From NCBI GenBank assembly GCA_902554135.1, contig CACDNJ010000022.1, forward strand, positions 1 through 6,878: a stretch of DNA of 6,878 nt, read 5' to 3'. The notes beneath the pieces were generated by a model. It was not told the DNA's origin and did not search any database. It worked only from the letters and a program-made list of their open reading frames with translations. The DNA is from an uncultured Pelagibacteraceae bacterium. GTDB taxonomy: Bacteria > Pseudomonadota > Alphaproteobacteria > Pelagibacterales > Pelagibacteraceae. Position numbers and translations under genes: made by a program. Shown here one piece after another: positions 5,292 through 6,878 of the stretch; the first letter of the stretch is position 1; each line of letters begins with the position of its first letter.

Positions 5292-5810
5292 TTACTTATT
5301 AAATAACATTACAATTAAGATTAGTAATAAAGCTTGGATGAACCAGCATGTTACTACTACACCAAAAGCTTTCCATAAACTTTTATAATCAAGAGCTTGT
5401 CTTACTCCGACAACCATGCATGCAAGCATCCAAAAAGACGAACCTATAAAAGTTACGGTCATTAACTCTGGGGTAAAACCAAAAACTCTTATTATTCCTG
5501 GTGCGCTTGAAAAACCAATTGTTCTTAATAATTCACCGTGATCACTTTTTGTTTCTTCGTCAGGAAATAATTTTGTACCAACTATATAAATGAGGAAAGC
5601 CCAAAAATACCAACTCACCAAAGAAAGAATCGGGCCTAAAATAAAATTGGAAACTCCTAGATGGATTGCTCCTATACCAGCTGCTAAACTTGACAAAACA
5701 ACAACTGATGCAGCTTGAAAAGTAGCTGATTTATCATGTTCTACTTCTTCGTATAGATCAGGATCTATTTTAATTGCTCTATAGATTCTGTTTAAAAAAT
5801 TTGATTTCAT
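5292..5810 (-). CDS. YIP1-family integral membrane protein
   Basis: A 172-residue membrane protein with a cytoplasmic-looking N-terminus (NRIYRAIKIDPDLYEEVEHD, 7-26) and five hydrophobic segments at about 33-53, 56-80, 97-112, 116-139 and 147-169. The layout resembles bacterial YIP1-family (Yip1 domain) proteins: ATFQA before the first helix, LLRTIGFSSAPGIIRVFG at 94-111, and the VGVRQALDYKSLWKAFGVV stretch at 134-152. The molecular function of these bacterial proteins is not established, and none is claimed here. The ATG at 5810 directly abuts the TAA of the upstream oxidoreductase gene with no base between, so the two are almost certainly co-transcribed and probably translationally coupled. 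Its 3' end converges on hisI with only 4 nt between stop codons and no obvious terminator. Confidence 0.8.
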   Translation of the reverse strand: MKSNFLNRIYRAIKIDPDLYEEVEHDKSATFQAASVVVLSSLAAGIGAIHLGVSNFILGPILSLVSWYFWAFLIYIVGTKLFPDEETKSDHGELLRTIGFSSAPGIIRVFGFTPELMTVTFIGSSFWMLACMVVGVRQALDYKSLWKAFGVVVTCWFIQALLLILIVMLFNK

Positions 5811-6878
5811 TTATAACACGTAAGGTTCCGGAGCTTTTTTATTTTCCAACACTCTTTCAACGGCAAGACCACTTAAATCAATAGATTGGTATGAACCGGT
5901 TGTGATTAATTCTGTTAAAGCTCTACCGACACCAGGAGCTTGCATTAATCCTCTGCCGGTAAAACCTGATGCTATATATAAATTTTCATACTTGGGGTGT
6001 TTTCCTATAACGGCATTATTGTCTAGTTTATTACAGTCATAATACCCAGCCCAACCACCAGTTAGTTTTAATTTTTCAAAGATTGGAATCCTTTTTGCAA
6101 GAGCTGGCCAGACTAATTCTTCAAAATCGTTCCATTCCGGCTCTAAATCCTTTGCATCAAATTTTGATATGGGTGATCCTGCCAAATATTCTTTTCCTTC
6201 AGGTCTCCAATAAACCCCCGTGGTAAAATCAGAGGTTAGAGGCATTTCCGGAATATGTTTTGGACAGCTAACTCTAAAAACTGTGTGTTTTTGAGGAACT
6301 ACTGGAATATCCTTTAGTAATTCGTTTGTACAATATCCTACAGCAGAAATAATAACTTTTGCTTTTATCTCGGATATACTTTTTATTTCACCTTTAACAA
6401 ACTCAGCCCCTAATTCTATAGATTTGTTTTTAAGTGCGTTATGAAACATGTGTGGATCCATCCAACCCTCTATTTGATTATCAGTGTATGTTACGGTTTC
6501 AATACCTTCATCATTAACGTAAGGAAAAATTTTTTTTAATTCACTACCTTTAATATTTTTTGTTCCAGCATCACAAGCTTTATGGTTTTTTAAAGCCTCG
6601 TACTGCTCAGGAGCATGTTCAGATCCAAATAAAAACAAATATCCATTTGGAACCACGCTTGCTGTAGGCTTGGGATTTTTTGAAGTTTTCAGCAATTCTG
6701 GTATTTGAAAAATAAATTCTCTAGCAAATTTTCCCAATAAAATGTTTTCTTTTTGAAAGAATTGTCTTCTAAAACCGCCCAAAGATAAAGGAAATGAAGC
6801 TTTTTTATAAGTTGGATCTCTTTCTATAACTTTAACTTTTCTTCCCTCTTTAGACAAAAAATAAGCTGAGGCTGCACC
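5811..6878 (-). CDS. FOXRED1-like FAD-dependent oxidoreductase (DAO family), 5' end missing
   Basis: The frame stays open to the right edge, giving 355 residues. The fragment begins GAASAYFLSKEGRKVKVIERD, the end of the N-terminal FAD-binding Rossmann motif, so only about 10-20 residues are missing; the TTG at 6857 is not the start. It is a D-amino-acid-oxidase-fold flavoprotein. Fragment positions: SLGGFRRQF (32-40), the second-strand region VIISAVGYCTNELL (175-188), and GGWAGYYDCNKLDNNAVIG (274-292) followed by LYIASGFTGRGLMQAPGVGRALTELI (300-325). That C-terminal part resembles mitochondrial FOXRED1 (a complex I assembly factor) more than sarcosine oxidase, including the DLS near the end. 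The cysteine that binds FAD covalently in monomeric sarcosine oxidase is Tyr here, so FAD is probably non-covalent. The substrate is unknown: N-methylated glycines or an amino acid are candidates. It is followed without a gap by the YIP1 gene. Confidence 0.88.
   Translation of the reverse strand, partial: GAASAYFLSKEGRKVKVIERDPTYKKASFPLSLGGFRRQFFQKENILLGKFAREFIFQIPELLKTSKNPKPTASVVPNGYLFLFGSEHAPEQYEALKNHKACDAGTKNIKGSELKKIFPYVNDEGIETVTYTDNQIEGWMDPHMFHNALKNKSIELGAEFVKGEIKSISEIKAKVIISAVGYCTNELLKDIPVVPQKHTVFRVSCPKHIPEMPLTSDFTTGVYWRPEGKEYLAGSPISKFDAKDLEPEWNDFEELVWPALAKRIPIFEKLKLTGGWAGYYDCNKLDNNAVIGKHPKYENLYIASGFTGRGLMQAPGVGRALTELITTGSYQSIDLSGLAVERVLENKKAPEPYVL

Noticed and set aside
5276..5294. A/T-only inverted repeat between hisI and the YIP1 gene as a terminator
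   Set aside because: The AAAAT/ATTTT pairing contains no G-C pair and sits in generally A/T-rich sequence, so it would not form a stable hairpin.
6855..6857. TTG at 6857 as start of the FAD oxidoreductase
   Set aside because: The frame continues upstream as GAASAYF, the expected end of the FAD-binding motif, so the true start is outside the window.
1..6878. Mobile elements, CRISPR arrays, tRNA or rRNA genes, phage or defence systems
   Set aside because: Almost every base is in a housekeeping-type gene; no transposase, integrase, spaced repeats or structured RNA was seen in the two short intergenic regions.

Overview
The window looks like part of a streamlined, AT-rich marine alphaproteobacterial genome, probably SAR11/Pelagibacterales or a similar lineage. 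The reasons are strong A/T bias in codons, very tight packing (only about 187 of 6878 bases lie outside genes, mostly in two divergent intergenic regions of 86 and 76 bp), alphaproteobacterial protein types (single-PDZ RseP/MmpA, a VtlR/LsrB-type LysR regulator, HisI with the DDDQD motif, a FOXRED1-like oxidoreductase), and an AcuI-type reductase common in DMSP- and propionate-using marine bacteria. The lineage is inferred from protein character, not from a marker gene.

Layout. Positions 1-1813 (minus strand): a rhomboid intramembrane serine protease runs directly into an RseP/MmpA site-2 protease with an ATGA overlap. The rseP 3' end lies beyond position 1. Positions 1814-1899: divergent promoter region with a perfect TATAAT, a perfect 16-bp palindrome and a T-N11-A dyad. 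Positions 1900-2211 (plus): a short bactofilin. Positions 2213-4743 (minus): a probable operon folE > acuI > lysR, with gaps of 17 and 3 nt, converging on the bactofilin with one base between stop codons. Positions 4744-4819: a second divergent control region. Positions 4820-5287 (plus): hisI. Positions 5292-6878 (minus): a 5'-truncated FOXRED1-like FAD oxidoreductase directly abutting (TAA then ATG) a five-helix YIP1-family membrane protein.

How the genes fit together. Two proteases that cut within membranes are translationally coupled. Two zinc-dependent cyclohydrolases of nucleotide chemistry, FolE (tetrahydrofolate) and HisI (histidine), are transcribed divergently. The folE operon also carries the acryloyl-CoA detoxification enzyme AcuI and a LysR regulator, so the regulator may control its own operon. 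T-N11-A dyads of nearly identical sequence occur in both control regions and are candidate sites for it.

No mobile element, CRISPR array, tRNA or rRNA was seen, and there is no gene-free stretch longer than 86 bases. Most genes belong to well-known families; the interest lies in the pairings and the control regions.
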